A stretch of 64,000 nucleotides of DNA from Aquella oligotrophica (GTDB lineage Bacteria; Pseudomonadota; Gammaproteobacteria; Burkholderiales; UBA11063), in the NCBI RefSeq assembly GCF_002892535.1, contig NZ_CP024847.1:1054001-1118000 (forward strand), given 5' to 3'. Positions 35,275 to 44,617 of this stretch are shown here, piece by piece (position 1 is the first letter of the stretch; each line of letters starts with the position of its first letter). A program made the position numbers and the translations under genes. Below the pieces are notes generated by a model. The model had not been told where the DNA came from. It saw nothing but the letters and a program-made list of their open reading frames with translations, and made no database searches.

Positions 35275-37542
35275 TTAGGTTAACTTTTTTATTCCATACC
35301 ATGCCTGACCAAAACTAATACATTCGTCATTTAATGGCAAATCTTTCGGGATTAATAATTCCAGTGTCGAATGCTGAAATTTATCACTAATCATGCTTAA
35401 TAAATAAGGGCTTTGCCAGCAGCCACCGGATAATGCAATCTGATTAATCCGATGCAATGATGCGTGATATACGATCCATTTATCAAGAAGTGTAGTTAGA
35501 CTACCATAAAATAAATTTATCGCTTTTTGGCGATTGTTTTCAGTTACTCCAATAGTATAAACTCTTCTTATCAAAGTGGCTACATCCGGTTTCCCATCTG
35601 CGGTTAATCTGACTATGTCAAAATCTGTTTCGGGCATGCTTACCATGCTTTCAAGGAGCATTGCGGCATTTGCTTCATAATCATTAATAGCCATAACTCC
35701 CAGTAGGGCGGCAACTCCAGAAAAAATACGTCCCATAGCTGTAGTTTTGGGCGTATTGCCATCTTTTAGAATTTCCAGAATTATGTTAGCATTAGGTTGC
35801 TTTAAAAGATACTCTGGTATAGGCAAATCATACTGAATACACATCGCAAGCGCCAAGCGCCACGGTTCTTTCTCCGCCAGATCTCCACCTATCGACATTA
35901 ATTCAGGTAATTGGGAGATAGTTTTAAACTGTAGAGTTTTAAAATCAAACTCGATTAATTCGCCACCTAACGCTTCACCATTATTACCATAGCCATAGCC
36001 ATCAAGAATACAGCCAAGGATTCGCTGTTCAAGAAGGTAACCATAGCTTTCAAATTCGCCAAGAACGGCAGCAAAATGTGCATTATGATGTTGAAGCTTC
36101 AATACTGGTAGCCCAGATTCAGTAGCAAATTGACTGGTATAAAAATCAGGATGTAGATCGCAAACGATTAATTCTGGCTTAACGGTGTAAAGCTGGCAAT
36201 AATACTGATAAATTTTCTGGTAATAGTCAATTACCGGAAGCTGTTTTAGATCACCAATATATTGCGAAATATGAATTTTGTTATTTTTACTGAAGCTTAA
36301 TGTTGCTTTTAAGCTAGCACCAACGCCTAAAACCTGAGGTAGTTCATAATTGAAGCTATAATTTAGTGGGGTAAGTCCTCGGGCATGCCGAAGCATTATT
36401 TTATGTTTACCTGCCATCCTCATCACACTATCATCAACGGGAACGGTTATTTCGCGATTATGGCTAATTATATAATCAGCAATGTCAGACAATGCTTCTT
36501 GTGCCAACATATCATCAGTAATAATCGCTTCACCAGATAGATTGGCACTAGTTACAATTAATAATTTATCATTTGGTTTTTCTAGCCATTCATAGCCACT
36601 AGGTTTTCCAAGAAGATAATAAAATAGCAAATAGTAAGCCGGACTATGGGCAAGCATGATACCGAGTGTATCTAGTTCTGGAGCAATATTTGCCGGAAGT
36701 GGAGAATGTTTCTTTTGTTTTAAAATGACGATTGGATTAGGATTAGTTTCAAGTAATGCTGCTTCTTGTGCATTTACTTCTGCATAGTTATAGCGAATAG
36801 AGATTGTATTTAATGCCATGACAGCGAGCGGCTTCTTAGCGCGCTTTTTTGCCGTTCTTAGTCTTGAAATTACTTCGCTATTTTTTGCGTCCGCGATAAG
36901 GACGTAACCTCCAGTTCCTTTTAGTGCAATTATTTTTCCATCTTGGATATAGTTTGCTACTTTCTCCAGCTCCATATTATAGCTGGGGCCACAGACTTTA
37001 CAACAGCTGGTTTCAGCATGATAACGCCGATTTGCCGGATTATTATAATCATCATTACAGTTTCTGCAAAGTTCAAAATCTTTGTAGCTAGTATTGATTC
37101 TATCATAGGGTAGATTTTTGATTATCGTATAGCGTGGGCCGCAATTAGTACAGCTAATAAAAGGGTAGAGATAATAGCGACTCTCTGGATTAAATAATTC
37201 AATCAAACAGTCGCTACAGATTTTACAGTCTGGAGCAATCCTTGTCTGGCTAATATTGCCTGCGATACTATCTAGGATGTGGAAGTCGGTAATTGCAGTT
37301 GATAGATGGTATTCTTCACAGCTAATTGAATCAATTATAGCTAATGGCGGTAGGGAATTACTTAATTCGCGAATAAAGCTACTTGCATCTAGTGACGAAA
37401 TAACGATTTCAACACCATTTCCAGTATTTTTTATCCAACCTTTTAGCCCCAATCTATTTGCTAGACGATAAACGCTAGGGCGAAAACCGACTCCCTGCAC
37501 CAATCCATTGATAATGAGCCGGGTTGCCAAATTCTGATTCAC
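35275..37542 (-). CDS. hypF: Carbamoyltransferase HypF, hydrogenase maturation
   Basis: Makes carbamoyl-adenylate from carbamoyl phosphate and passes it to HypE for the cyanide ligands of NiFe hydrogenases. 755 aa, full length. Domains in order: acylphosphatase (VQGVGFRPSVYRLA, residues about 10-90), two zinc-finger pairs (CKICSDC, CTNCG, CRNC, CCKVCG, residues about 105-185), a YrdC-like domain (about 195-380), and a Kae1-like domain with HHNAHFAAVLGEF (about 385-755). The start is GTG at 37540-37542 with a weak ribosome-binding site. It follows hypB by 6 bp. No hypA, C, D or E and no hydrogenase genes are in the window. Confidence 0.95.
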   Translation of the reverse strand: MNQNLATRLIINGLVQGVGFRPSVYRLANRLGLKGWIKNTGNGVEIVISSLDASSFIRELSNSLPPLAIIDSISCEEYHLSTAITDFHILDSIAGNISQTRIAPDCKICSDCLIELFNPESRYYLYPFISCTNCGPRYTIIKNLPYDRINTSYKDFELCRNCNDDYNNPANRRYHAETSCCKVCGPSYNMELEKVANYIQDGKIIALKGTGGYVLIADAKNSEVISRLRTAKKRAKKPLAVMALNTISIRYNYAEVNAQEAALLETNPNPIVILKQKKHSPLPANIAPELDTLGIMLAHSPAYYLLFYYLLGKPSGYEWLEKPNDKLLIVTSANLSGEAIITDDMLAQEALSDIADYIISHNREITVPVDDSVMRMAGKHKIMLRHARGLTPLNYSFNYELPQVLGVGASLKATLSFSKNNKIHISQYIGDLKQLPVIDYYQKIYQYYCQLYTVKPELIVCDLHPDFYTSQFATESGLPVLKLQHHNAHFAAVLGEFESYGYLLEQRILGCILDGYGYGNNGEALGGELIEFDFKTLQFKTISQLPELMSIGGDLAEKEPWRLALAMCIQYDLPIPEYLLKQPNANIILEILKDGNTPKTTAMGRIFSGVAALLGVMAINDYEANAAMLLESMVSMPETDFDIVRLTADGKPDVATLIRRVYTIGVTENNRQKAINLFYGSLTTLLDKWIVYHASLHRINQIALSGGCWQSPYLLSMISDKFQHSTLELLIPKDLPLNDECISFGQAWYGIKKLT

Positions 37543-37548
37543 AATTAT

Positions 37549-38298
37549 TCAGGCATAAAATTGCTGTGCTGTTGCCAACCAGTTAAACCAGTTAGTAAGG
37601 CTATTTGGATCATTGACCGATAGCGGAATTATTTTTGCTTTTGAGTTAATTTTTTGAATGTTTGTAATACATTGCTCTAGATCAAATTTCAGATATGGTA
37701 ATAAATCTGTCTTGGTAATAATGACTAATTCCGCACCAAGAAACATATCTGGGTATTTTAGTGGTTTATCTTCGCCTTCAGTTACCGAAATAAGTACAAC
37801 TTTGGCATGTTCACCAAGATCAAATAGCGCCGGACAAATCAGATTGCCCACATTTTCAATAAATACATAGCTATTATTCTCAATATCTAGATGTTCTAAA
37901 GCATGTCCGACCATATGACCATCAAGATGGCAGGCTTTGCCAGTATTTATCTGATAGGCATTTGCACCAGCCTTACGGATTCGGTCAGCATCAAGCTCAG
38001 TGTGTTGATCGCCCTCGATTACATTGATTTTATGTTTTTTGCTTAGTTGCTTAATTGTTTCTTCAAGCAAGGTAGTTTTACCTGAGCCTGGACTTGAAAC
38101 TAGATTTAGTGCCAATGCGTTTTTTGATTTGAAGAATAGACGATTCTGGTTTGCAAATTGCTTATTTTCTGCAAGAATTTCTGCTTCAAGATTTATTACA
38201 TCTTTGTGCTGATGCGGTTCGTGATGGTGCGTATGATCATGATTATGATGGTGGTGATGAGTATTAGTATCATCACCACAGCCACAGGTTACACACAT
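37549..38298 (-). CDS. hypB: Hydrogenase nickel-incorporation GTPase HypB
   Basis: GTP-dependent nickel insertion into NiFe hydrogenase. 249 aa. The N-terminus has a CVTCGCG metal motif and a His-rich stretch (about 13 His in 25 residues) that can store nickel. The GTPase P-loop is SSPGSGKTTLL; ENVGNLICPALFDLG and ITKTDLLPY (G4) follow. AAGGA precedes the ATG. A promoter on this strand is seen at 38329-38358, so hypB-hypF forms its own operon. Confidence 0.96.
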   Translation of the reverse strand: MCVTCGCGDDTNTHHHHHNHDHTHHHEPHQHKDVINLEAEILAENKQFANQNRLFFKSKNALALNLVSSPGSGKTTLLEETIKQLSKKHKINVIEGDQHTELDADRIRKAGANAYQINTGKACHLDGHMVGHALEHLDIENNSYVFIENVGNLICPALFDLGEHAKVVLISVTEGEDKPLKYPDMFLGAELVIITKTDLLPYLKFDLEQCITNIQKINSKAKIIPLSVNDPNSLTNWFNWLATAQQFYA

Positions 38299-38328
38299 GA
38301 TTTTTCCTTGTTAGTTTATTATAATTAA

Positions 38329-38358
38329 ATTGTATCATATAAGCATTATAAATAACAA
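38329..38358 (-). promoter_or_regulatory. Candidate promoter of hypB-hypF
   Basis: Minus strand: -35 TTGTTA (38353-38358), an 18-bp spacer, -10 TACAAT (38329-38334), about 30 bp upstream of the hypB ATG. Confidence 0.5.
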
Positions 38359-38381
38359 GGTTATGCGCGTAATTAAGTTCG

Positions 38382-38933
38382 TTAACGATGTAATAAATCA
38401 AGTAGCCAGTAGCTATGCGGATCACTTGGGCATGAGTATATTCCACATTCAACGAAAGTACTAATGGTATTTGCAAATAAAGTTAAGAAAAGTAATGCTA
38501 TGATTAATTTTAATATTAGTGTTGGCTTATTTTGATTGTTGCTTATATTGTTACTAATTAATCCAGCAATACAGCAATAAATAATAATTAGTACCGTAAA
38601 GATAAAATTCCAGCTATACATATGTAAACCAAATACTGGACTACCATAAGAACCACTACCGGGAACAATATGGCGGACAATAAATTCCAGACTTATTGCC
38701 ATTTGGATTAATCCTGCAATTATTACTAGAAAATAATTTTTCGTATTACGTGATAAAAGGAGATTAGCCAATAAGCCAAAGCTCATTGCATACACTCCCA
38801 TTCGAGACATGACGCACATTGCACATGGCAGATCATTTACCGTAAATTGGTAAGAAAATGCAATTAGAAGTGTAGTACAAAGGGCTACAATGATTAGCAT
38901 ATCAAAAAAATTCAGTAATTTATTATAGTTCAT
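38382..38933 (-). CDS. dsbB: Disulfide bond formation protein B family
   Basis: Inner-membrane quinone-linked oxidase that re-oxidises periplasmic DsbA. 183 aa with four hydrophobic helices. Redox Cys pairs: DLPCAMCVM in the first periplasmic loop and VECGIYSC near the end. The latter is closer to the C-terminus than in E. coli DsbB, as in the short DsbB-like branch. The gene begins 9 bp after a 52-aa DUF5993-like gene, and an AGGAA ribosome-binding site lies in that gap. A dsbA gene is 3 kb away at 41921. Confidence 0.88.
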   Translation of the reverse strand: MNYNKLLNFFDMLIIVALCTTLLIAFSYQFTVNDLPCAMCVMSRMGVYAMSFGLLANLLLSRNTKNYFLVIIAGLIQMAISLEFIVRHIVPGSGSYGSPVFGLHMYSWNFIFTVLIIIYCCIAGLISNNISNNQNKPTLILKLIIALLFLTLFANTISTFVECGIYSCPSDPHSYWLLDLLHR

Positions 38934-38942
38934 GGTCTATTC

Positions 38943-39101
38943 CTAAAAATTTACATTGGCAACATGATGGATTGTATGCGGTATGAAAATTGCTAGCCAC
39001 AAGATTAGGAATATTCCAAAAAGAGTATAAGAAAGGTATTTTGTTCTATTATATAGAGTAAAAAATATTATGTTTAATAAAATAAATAGTAATAGTGGCA
39101 T
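38943..39101 (-). CDS. Small membrane protein, DUF5993-like, upstream of dsbB
   Basis: 52 aa, starting MPLLLFILLNIIFFTLYN and ending HHVANVNF. Two hydrophobic helices are joined by a short basic loop (NRTKY). A good ribosome-binding site (TTAGGA, 8 bp before the ATG at 39099-39101) and the 9-bp gap to dsbB show translation and co-expression. From memory, small proteins of the DUF5993 family with a His-rich, NF-ending tail often sit beside DsbB-type genes; this assignment needs a profile search. The Shine-Dalgarno lies in an inverted repeat (39109-39153). Confidence 0.7.
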   Translation of the reverse strand: MPLLLFILLNIIFFTLYNRTKYLSYTLFGIFLILWLAIFIPHTIHHVANVNF

Positions 39102-39108
39102 GATAAAT

Positions 39109-39153
39109 TCCTAACGAATTATTGTAATAAGAGTTATTTTAACGCCGTTAGGA
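39109..39153 (-). promoter_or_regulatory. Inverted repeat that can hide the ribosome-binding site of the dsbB operon
   Basis: On the minus-strand RNA, TCCTAACG (39146-39153) can pair over 8 bp with CGTTAGGA (39109-39116). The latter contains the AGGA of the DUF5993-like gene. The loop can form a smaller AATAA/TTATT hairpin. A regulatory role is inferred from structure only. Confidence 0.4.
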
Positions 39154-39318
39154 TAAATTTTGAAATAGAAGAAATCACTATTGCTTGCTAAAAATCTTCT
39201 TACTATATGATAGAATCTCCTTTTCTAAATCATTCTGCTTGTGGAAAGCTTGGAGTGGATGTGTTAATATTAATTAGCTTAACTGGTAGCGGTATTATAT
39301 TGTAATATAAATAAAATT

Positions 39319-39633
39319 ATGATTAAATTGAAAAAATATTTTGTGCTTATTTTGGGCTTGATAATTCCATTTTACAGTTGGGCATTATTAAATAACTTAT
39401 TTAGCTCAGATAGTGAGTCAGGTAATGGTATCTTACAACGTAGAGTACATCAAGAACGAGTTTCTTCTGAAACCAAAGCAGCAGCAAAAACTGCAGCATG
39501 TGTTACGGTTGGTAGGGTTGTTTGCCCAGAGATAAAAGGGGCTGTGTATCTAAAAAATCAGCTTCTTGAGTCTGCATCTAAAACTAAGGAAAGTGAATTA
39601 AAACATGAATCAAACGAAATTCAAAATAAATAA
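39319..39633 (+). CDS. Small secreted protein, unknown function
   Basis: 104 aa. The N-terminus has a lysine-rich n-region, a hydrophobic core (YFVLILGLIIPFYSWA) and a likely signal peptidase site after Ala22. The mature part is polar and mostly helical, with two cysteines (AACVTVGRVVCPE) that could form one disulfide. I do not recognise the family. It converges on recX, with only 6 bp between the stop codons. No clear ribosome-binding site was seen, which lowers confidence. Confidence 0.55.
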   Translation: MIKLKKYFVLILGLIIPFYSWALLNNLFSSDSESGNGILQRRVHQERVSSETKAAAKTAACVTVGRVVCPEIKGAVYLKNQLLESASKTKESELKHESNEIQNK

Positions 39634-39639
39634 TTGTAC

Positions 39640-40092
39640 TTATGCCTCATATGCTTGTGAAAGTGCCTGATTTATAATTTCGTAGCTAAAACCACGATTA
39701 AGAAGAAAACGTAAGTATTTGGCTCGCTCCTTGCTATCCTGTGGTGGGGAAGGGTACTTCTTGATGAGTTGTTGGCAGGCAATTTGAAGTTCGTTAATTT
39801 CAGCTTTATTATATATGTCATCAATTAAATCTGAATTGCTAACTTTACTACCTAATAAATATCTAATTTTTTTGCTACCAAATTTCCGGCTTTTACTATT
39901 TATGAAGGCTTCTATATATCGTTCTTCATTTAAAAAATTTTTACTTACCATTTCATCAAGAACGCTACGAATAGCTATTTCATCATCAGTATAGTTACTT
40001 AATTTATTAAATAATTCCAGGTATGAATAATCACGCCTAGAAAGGAAATCAAGCGCTTTGGCACGAAGGTTTAATTCTGGTTTTTTATGCAT
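39640..40092 (-). CDS. recX: Regulatory protein RecX
   Basis: Modulates RecA by blocking filament growth. 150 aa, made of tandem three-helix repeats: ALDFLSRRDYSYLELFNKL (first), VLDEMVSKNFLNEERYIEAFI (second), then RFLLNRGFSYEIINQAL (last). It lies directly downstream of recA with a hairpin in the 60-bp gap, the standard recA-recX arrangement that gives far less RecX than RecA. Confidence 0.93.
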   Translation of the reverse strand: MHKKPELNLRAKALDFLSRRDYSYLELFNKLSNYTDDEIAIRSVLDEMVSKNFLNEERYIEAFINSKSRKFGSKKIRYLLGSKVSNSDLIDDIYNKAEINELQIACQQLIKKYPSPPQDSKERAKYLRFLLNRGFSYEIINQALSQAYEA

Positions 40093-40120
40093 AGTATTTG
40101 TTAGTGGAGCAAATAATTAT

Positions 40121-40146
40121 AATGGCGTAACATTTGTTACGCCATT
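40121..40146 (-). terminator. Hairpin between recA and recX (partial terminator)
   Basis: 12-bp arms AATGGCGTAACA / TGTTACGCCATT with a 2-nt centre. The following minus-strand bases (ATAATTATTT) are only a weak U tract, so some readthrough to recX is expected. Confidence 0.65.
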
Positions 40147-40152
40147 TGTGAA

Positions 40153-41214
40153 TTACTCATCCATACCTTCAGCATCGGTACTGGCATCAATTTCTCGCTC
40201 TGCATGTGGTACATCACCCACAGCAAGTCCGGAAAGAGAACGTACTTTTGCCTCTACTTCATCCGCTATAGCTGGATTTTCTCTCAGAAACTCGCGTACA
40301 TTTTCTTTACCCTGACCAATTTTTTGCCCATTATAGCTATACCATGCACCTGATTTTTCCACAAGGTTATTGGAAACACCGAGGTCGATTACTTCACCAA
40401 GTCTTGAAATACCCTCACCGTATAGAATTTCAAAATCAGCTTGCTTGAATGGTGGCGCAACTTTATTTTTAACTACCTTAACCCTGGTTTCATTACCAAG
40501 GATATCTTCGCCTTTTTTGATGCTACCTACCCGGCGAATATCAAGACGAATTGAAGCATAAAATTTTAACGCATTTCCACCAGTTGTGGTCTCAGGCGAA
40601 CCAAACATAACTCCAATTTTCATCCTGATCTGATTAATAAAAATCACCAGCGTATTAGTCCGTTTGATATTAGCTGTAAGTTTGCGTAATGCTTGTGACA
40701 TCAGTCTTGCCTGTAAGCCCATGTGGCTATCACCCATTTCGCCTTCCAATTCAGCCTTAGGTGTTAGTGCAGCTACCGAGTCAACCACGATTACATCAAT
40801 TCCGCCGCTTCTAACTAGCATGTCAGCAATCTCTAGTGCCTGCTCACCAGTATCTGGCTGTGAAATTAATAATTCATCTACCTTAACCCCAAGCTTGCGT
40901 GCATATACTGGATCAAGTGCATTTTCTGCATCAATATAAGCACAAGTTCCACCAATTTTTTGCATTTGGGCAACGACTGAAAGACATAAAGTTGTTTTAC
41001 CTGATGACTCCGGTCCGAAAATCTCAACAATGCGTCCACGCGGTAATCCACCTACACCTAGTGCTAAATCAAGTCCAAGAGACCCTGTGGAAACAACTTG
41101 AAGATCTTTTTCTACCTGTTTGTCGTCCATGCGCATGATAGAACCTTTACCAAATTGTTTCTCAATTTGGGCTAATGCTACCTGTAGTGCTTTTGCTTTG
41201 TCGTTATCAGCCAT
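40153..41214 (-). CDS. recA: Recombinase RecA
   Basis: Strand exchange in recombinational repair and co-protease for LexA-type repressors. 353 aa. Walker [12 protein letters not shown], Walker [13 protein letters not shown], the L1/L2 DNA loops ([16 protein letters not shown] and [23 protein letters not shown]), and an acidic tail. It lies in a minus-strand run with only 34 bp to the upstream pcm-like gene. I saw no CTGT-N8-ACAG LexA box in that gap, so SOS control may act further upstream or differ. Confidence 0.98.
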   Translation of the reverse strand: MADNDKAKALQVALAQIEKQFGKGSIMRMDDKQVEKDLQVVSTGSLGLDLALGVGGLPRGRIVEIFGPESSGKTTLCLSVVAQMQKIGGTCAYIDAENALDPVYARKLGVKVDELLISQPDTGEQALEIADMLVRSGGIDVIVVDSVAALTPKAELEGEMGDSHMGLQARLMSQALRKLTANIKRTNTLVIFINQIRMKIGVMFGSPETTTGGNALKFYASIRLDIRRVGSIKKGEDILGNETRVKVVKNKVAPPFKQADFEILYGEGISRLGEVIDLGVSNNLVEKSGAWYSYNGQKIGQGKENVREFLRENPAIADEVEAKVRSLSGLAVGDVPHAEREIDASTDAEGMDE

Positions 41215-41248
41215 AATTTTTCCTATAAAGCTTGATTAATTATATATA

Positions 41249-41899
41249 TTAAAATCTGAATTGACTTTGGTATGCACCAGTTAATTCATCAACAACTGTT
41301 TCAAAAATCTGTTTTTCAATAAATTCATTTTCTGCTACCTTGGTGATATGTACCGCATGCATTGCTGGCTTAATCCCATTAATAGCGATTAAATGTCCAC
41401 CTACTCGCAACTGTTGTTTCAAGGTTTGGGGAATAGCAGGTAGTGCGCCACCAATTAGAATTTTGTCAAAAGGAGCTTTGGTAGCTAAACCATTTAAGCC
41501 ATCACCTTCAATTACACTAACATTTTTGATTCCTGCCCGAGTAAGATTACTTATCGCAAACTCCTTGTTTACAGCATTTATATCAATGCTATACACAAAA
41601 TCAGCGAGCTTAGCTAAAATAGCAGTTACATAACCACTTCCAGTCCCTATTTCTAGGACTTTATCCTTTTTACTAAGATTTAACTCTTGCAATAGTCTTG
41701 CTTCTACTCGCGGGAACAGCATTTTTTGTCCACCTGGTAGGGGAATTTCAACATCAGAAAATGCTATAGCCTTATATTCGGGGCTTACAAACTCCTCGCG
41801 TTTTACTTCAGCTAGCATACTCATTACATTTTCATCAAATACATTCCATGGTCTAATTTGTTGCTCAACCATATTAAATCTGGCTTGTTCAAAATTCAT
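41249..41899 (-). CDS. Protein-L-isoaspartate O-methyltransferase family protein
   Basis: SAM-dependent methyltransferase, 216 aa. SAM-binding motif I is KVLEIGTGSGYVTAILA; the substrate-side segment VKREEFVSPEYKAIAFSDVEIPLPGGQ resembles Pcm. N-terminal MNFEQARFNMVEQQIRPW marks the proteobacterial Pcm-like subgroup, which often lacks proven isoaspartate repair activity, so the substrate is uncertain. It follows dsbA by 21 bp in the minus-strand run. Confidence 0.88.
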   Translation of the reverse strand: MNFEQARFNMVEQQIRPWNVFDENVMSMLAEVKREEFVSPEYKAIAFSDVEIPLPGGQKMLFPRVEARLLQELNLSKKDKVLEIGTGSGYVTAILAKLADFVYSIDINAVNKEFAISNLTRAGIKNVSVIEGDGLNGLATKAPFDKILIGGALPAIPQTLKQQLRVGGHLIAINGIKPAMHAVHITKVAENEFIEKQIFETVVDELTGAYQSQFRF

Positions 41900-41920
41900 T
41901 TGGTACTCCTTGAGTGGTAA

Positions 41921-42547
41921 TTATTTGATTTTTTGTTCTTTTTTAGCTTTATCAACCAAAGCCTGAATTACCTGAATCAATTGTGCCGGTTGCGCTGGCT
42001 TGGTCATATATTTATTGGCAACAACAAAAGTTGGTGTACCAGTAATATTATAAGCTTGCGTGTATTGGGCATATTCTTGGGGTTTGGTGCTTATTGCAAA
42101 TGAGTTATAAGTTGCCATAAATTTACTCGGATCAACAATTTTTTTATTTGCATTTAAGAAGGCTTGTAATTGCTTCGGGTCTTCCAAATTTTGGTGTTGG
42201 TTCATTACCGCGTCAAATACTTTTTGGCTAAAATTTGTTCCAAGATTCATGCTTTGTGCTGTAGCACATAGCTTGGCATAACCTCGAAAGTTATTTTCCC
42301 ACACTACTTGTACCCGATTAAAATCAACGTTTTTTGCTGTTGTAAGCCATTGATCAAGACTTGGTTCAAGGATTGAACAGTGAATACACGCGTATGAAAA
42401 ATACTCGGTTACATTTACTTTACCTGGTTTTGTTGGAACTGATTTTGCTGGTGGGGTTATGACGGTATAATCCGTCCCTTCTTTTATTGCAATATCTGCA
42501 TTAGCAAAGGTTACAAATCCAATTAGGGCGATTAATAAATTTTTCAT
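41921..42547 (-). CDS. dsbA: Thiol:disulfide interchange protein DsbA
   Basis: Periplasmic oxidase that introduces disulfides into exported proteins. 208 aa: a signal peptide (MKNLLIALIGFVTFANA), the thioredoxin-fold active site C-I-H-C in EYFSYACIHCSILEPS, an inserted helical domain, and the cis-Pro segment NITGTPTFVVANKY. Its presumed re-oxidant DsbB is encoded at 38382. The gene is 10 bp downstream of the SPOR-domain gene. Confidence 0.95.
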   Translation of the reverse strand: MKNLLIALIGFVTFANADIAIKEGTDYTVITPPAKSVPTKPGKVNVTEYFSYACIHCSILEPSLDQWLTTAKNVDFNRVQVVWENNFRGYAKLCATAQSMNLGTNFSQKVFDAVMNQHQNLEDPKQLQAFLNANKKIVDPSKFMATYNSFAISTKPQEYAQYTQAYNITGTPTFVVANKYMTKPAQPAQLIQVIQALVDKAKKEQKIK

Positions 42548-42557
42548 GTGATTCTCC

Positions 42558-43106
42558 TTACTGACTCAAGTTAATTATTGTACCATCAATTTCCTGCTGT
42601 TTTAGCTGGTCTAGAATTTCTTCTGCTTGTGCTTCACTTTCAAATGGTCCCATAATTACTTTATTTATGGTTTTTCCATTTTCCTGCCGCTGACGAATTT
42701 TTACACTATAGCCAAGTAAAGCCATTTTTGCTTTCAAATTATTTGCCAAATCTGGTTCACTAAATGCGCCTACTTGAATAATATATCCTTGTGGTTTGGC
42801 TGTGGCAGCTGAAGCCTCAGGCTTTGGATTGATATCTTTCTTACCTTGCAAGACATCGTAAAAGTCATAATTGGGTGCAGATGCTTCCTGTTTTTCATTT
42901 TGCTGGTTGGCTATAGGCTGCGTCTGAATATTGGCTGCCTGCATTTTTGTTCCCGGAGCAAGCATTAATGGTGCTGAACTATTTGATTGGCTATTGTTAT
43001 TTCCGATAATTCCCTTATCGACAAAAGGATTTGGGGCTTTATTCAGATAATATGCAACTCCACCTGCGATGGCTATGCCTAATAATAATCCAATGATAAA
43101 TCTCAT
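42558..43106 (-). CDS. SPOR-domain membrane protein
   Basis: 182 aa: one N-terminal membrane helix (residues 2-21), a Gln/Asn/Pro-rich periplasmic linker, and a C-terminal SPOR domain (YIIQVGAFSEPDLANNLKAK to the end) that binds denuded septal glycan. This suggests a role at the division site, like FtsN or DedD. Its ATG overlaps the comM stop by 4 bp, so the two are translationally coupled. Confidence 0.9.
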   Translation of the reverse strand: MRFIIGLLLGIAIAGGVAYYLNKAPNPFVDKGIIGNNNSQSNSSAPLMLAPGTKMQAANIQTQPIANQQNEKQEASAPNYDFYDVLQGKKDINPKPEASAATAKPQGYIIQVGAFSEPDLANNLKAKMALLGYSVKIRQRQENGKTINKVIMGPFESEAQAEEILDQLKQQEIDGTIINLSQ

Positions 43107-44614
43107 TTTGCTTGAATACTCCGTTTATACTGACTTGCCTGAGCAATATGGCTTACGTTTATATTTTCTTGTTCGTCAAGATCTGCAATCGTCCGTGCTA
43201 CTTTTAACATTCTATAGTAACTTCGTGCAGACATCCCATTTTTTTCTATAATTTGTTGAACTAAATTTTTGGTTTTCTGATCCATTAAACAGTAGTTTTC
43301 AACTTCTGTATTACTTAATTCATAATTTAATTTATTTTGTCGCTTATGTTGGGCATTCCTTGCTGTTATTACCCGTTGTGCTATCTCACTCGATTTCTCA
43401 CCATCTGGTAAATTTTGCAATTCATGAACTGTAACTAATGGTACCTCCACTACTAGATCAATTCTATCCAAAAGTGGTGCTGAAATTTTTGATTTATAAC
43501 GGTTTATCTGTTCAATTGAGCATTGGCAGCTTTTTTGTGGATGTCCGTTATTGCCACAAGGGCAGGGGTTCATTGCCGCAATTAATTGAAAATCAGCTAG
43601 ATATTCTACCTTATGCCTAGCTCGTGCAATATTAATTTTTTTGGTTTCTAACGGTTCCCGTAATACTTCAAGCACTGTGCGATCAAATTCTGGTAGTTCA
43701 TCTAAAAATAATATCCCACCATGGGCAAGACTTATCTCTCCAGGCTTAGGAATTGTTCCGCCACCAACTATCGCAGTAGCAGATGAAGAATGGTGTGGCT
43801 GACGAAATGGTACCTGCCGCCAGTTTTTTGGGTCAAATTTTCCATTACTCAAAGAAAGTAGTGATGCGCTGGCAATAGCTTCTTTATGCTCCAGTTTGGG
43901 TAGGATTGAAGTAATCCGGCTTGCCAGCATTGATTTACCACAACCGGGATTACCTATCATCAGCAATGAGTGCCTGCCAGCAGCAGCTATTTCTAATGCT
44001 TTTTTTGTGGCGACTTGTCCTTTAACTTCAGAAAAATCTGCTAGAAAAGCTAAATTCAGATCATTGCTATTAAAATCTGCTGTAGCCTTTTCAATAACTA
44101 TCTTATTTTCGAGGAAGTTGCATACTTCGAGGAGTGACTCTGCTCCAAAACAGGGAGTTGTTTCGGCAAGAGATGCTTCTTCTGCGCTTGATTTTGGTAA
44201 AATAAACTGTCTGGCATCATTGCCAATACCAAAAGCTATGGCTAACGCCCCATTTACGTGTCTTAGACCGCCATCAAGGGCAAGTTCTCCGGCAAATTCA
44301 TACTGGTTTAATTCAGACTTTGGTTTGATGAGTCCACTGGCAATCATGATGCCAAGTGCAATTGGTAAATCATAACGACCAGAGTCTTTTGGCAAGTCTG
44401 CTGGTGCTAAATTAACAGTAATCCTTCGTGCTGGGAAATCAAATCCAGAATTTTGAATTGCCGAGCGAACACGGTCGCGGCTTTCACGTACCTCAGTATC
44501 TGCAAGTCCAACAATTGAGAAGCTTGGTAAGCCACTCGCTACGTGCACTTCTACCGTTACTTGTGGTGCAGACATTCCTGTCAATGCTCGGGAATATAGC
44601 TTAGCAATAGACAT
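43103..44614 (-). CDS. comM: YifB/ComM-family Mg-chelatase-like AAA+ ATPase
   Basis: Hexameric helicase-like ATPase that promotes branch migration during natural transformation in ComM homologues. 503 aa. N-terminal Lon-like domain (VEVHVASGLPSFSIVGLADTEVRESRDRVR), AAA+ core with Walker A GNPGCGKSML, Walker B ILFLDELPEF, zinc-like cysteines CPCGNNGHPQKSCQC, and a C-terminal Mg_chelatase_C helical domain. It lies between ubiK and the SPOR gene, with 3-bp and overlapping junctions. Confidence 0.94.
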   Translation of the reverse strand: MSIAKLYSRALTGMSAPQVTVEVHVASGLPSFSIVGLADTEVRESRDRVRSAIQNSGFDFPARRITVNLAPADLPKDSGRYDLPIALGIMIASGLIKPKSELNQYEFAGELALDGGLRHVNGALAIAFGIGNDARQFILPKSSAEEASLAETTPCFGAESLLEVCNFLENKIVIEKATADFNSNDLNLAFLADFSEVKGQVATKKALEIAAAGRHSLLMIGNPGCGKSMLASRITSILPKLEHKEAIASASLLSLSNGKFDPKNWRQVPFRQPHHSSSATAIVGGGTIPKPGEISLAHGGILFLDELPEFDRTVLEVLREPLETKKINIARARHKVEYLADFQLIAAMNPCPCGNNGHPQKSCQCSIEQINRYKSKISAPLLDRIDLVVEVPLVTVHELQNLPDGEKSSEIAQRVITARNAQHKRQNKLNYELSNTEVENYCLMDQKTKNLVQQIIEKNGMSARSYYRMLKVARTIADLDEQENINVSHIAQASQYKRSIQAK

Positions 44615-44617
44615 TAA

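Noticed and set aside
41215-41248. LexA box upstream of recA
   Set aside because: No CTGT-N8-ACAG pattern in the 34-bp gap before recA.
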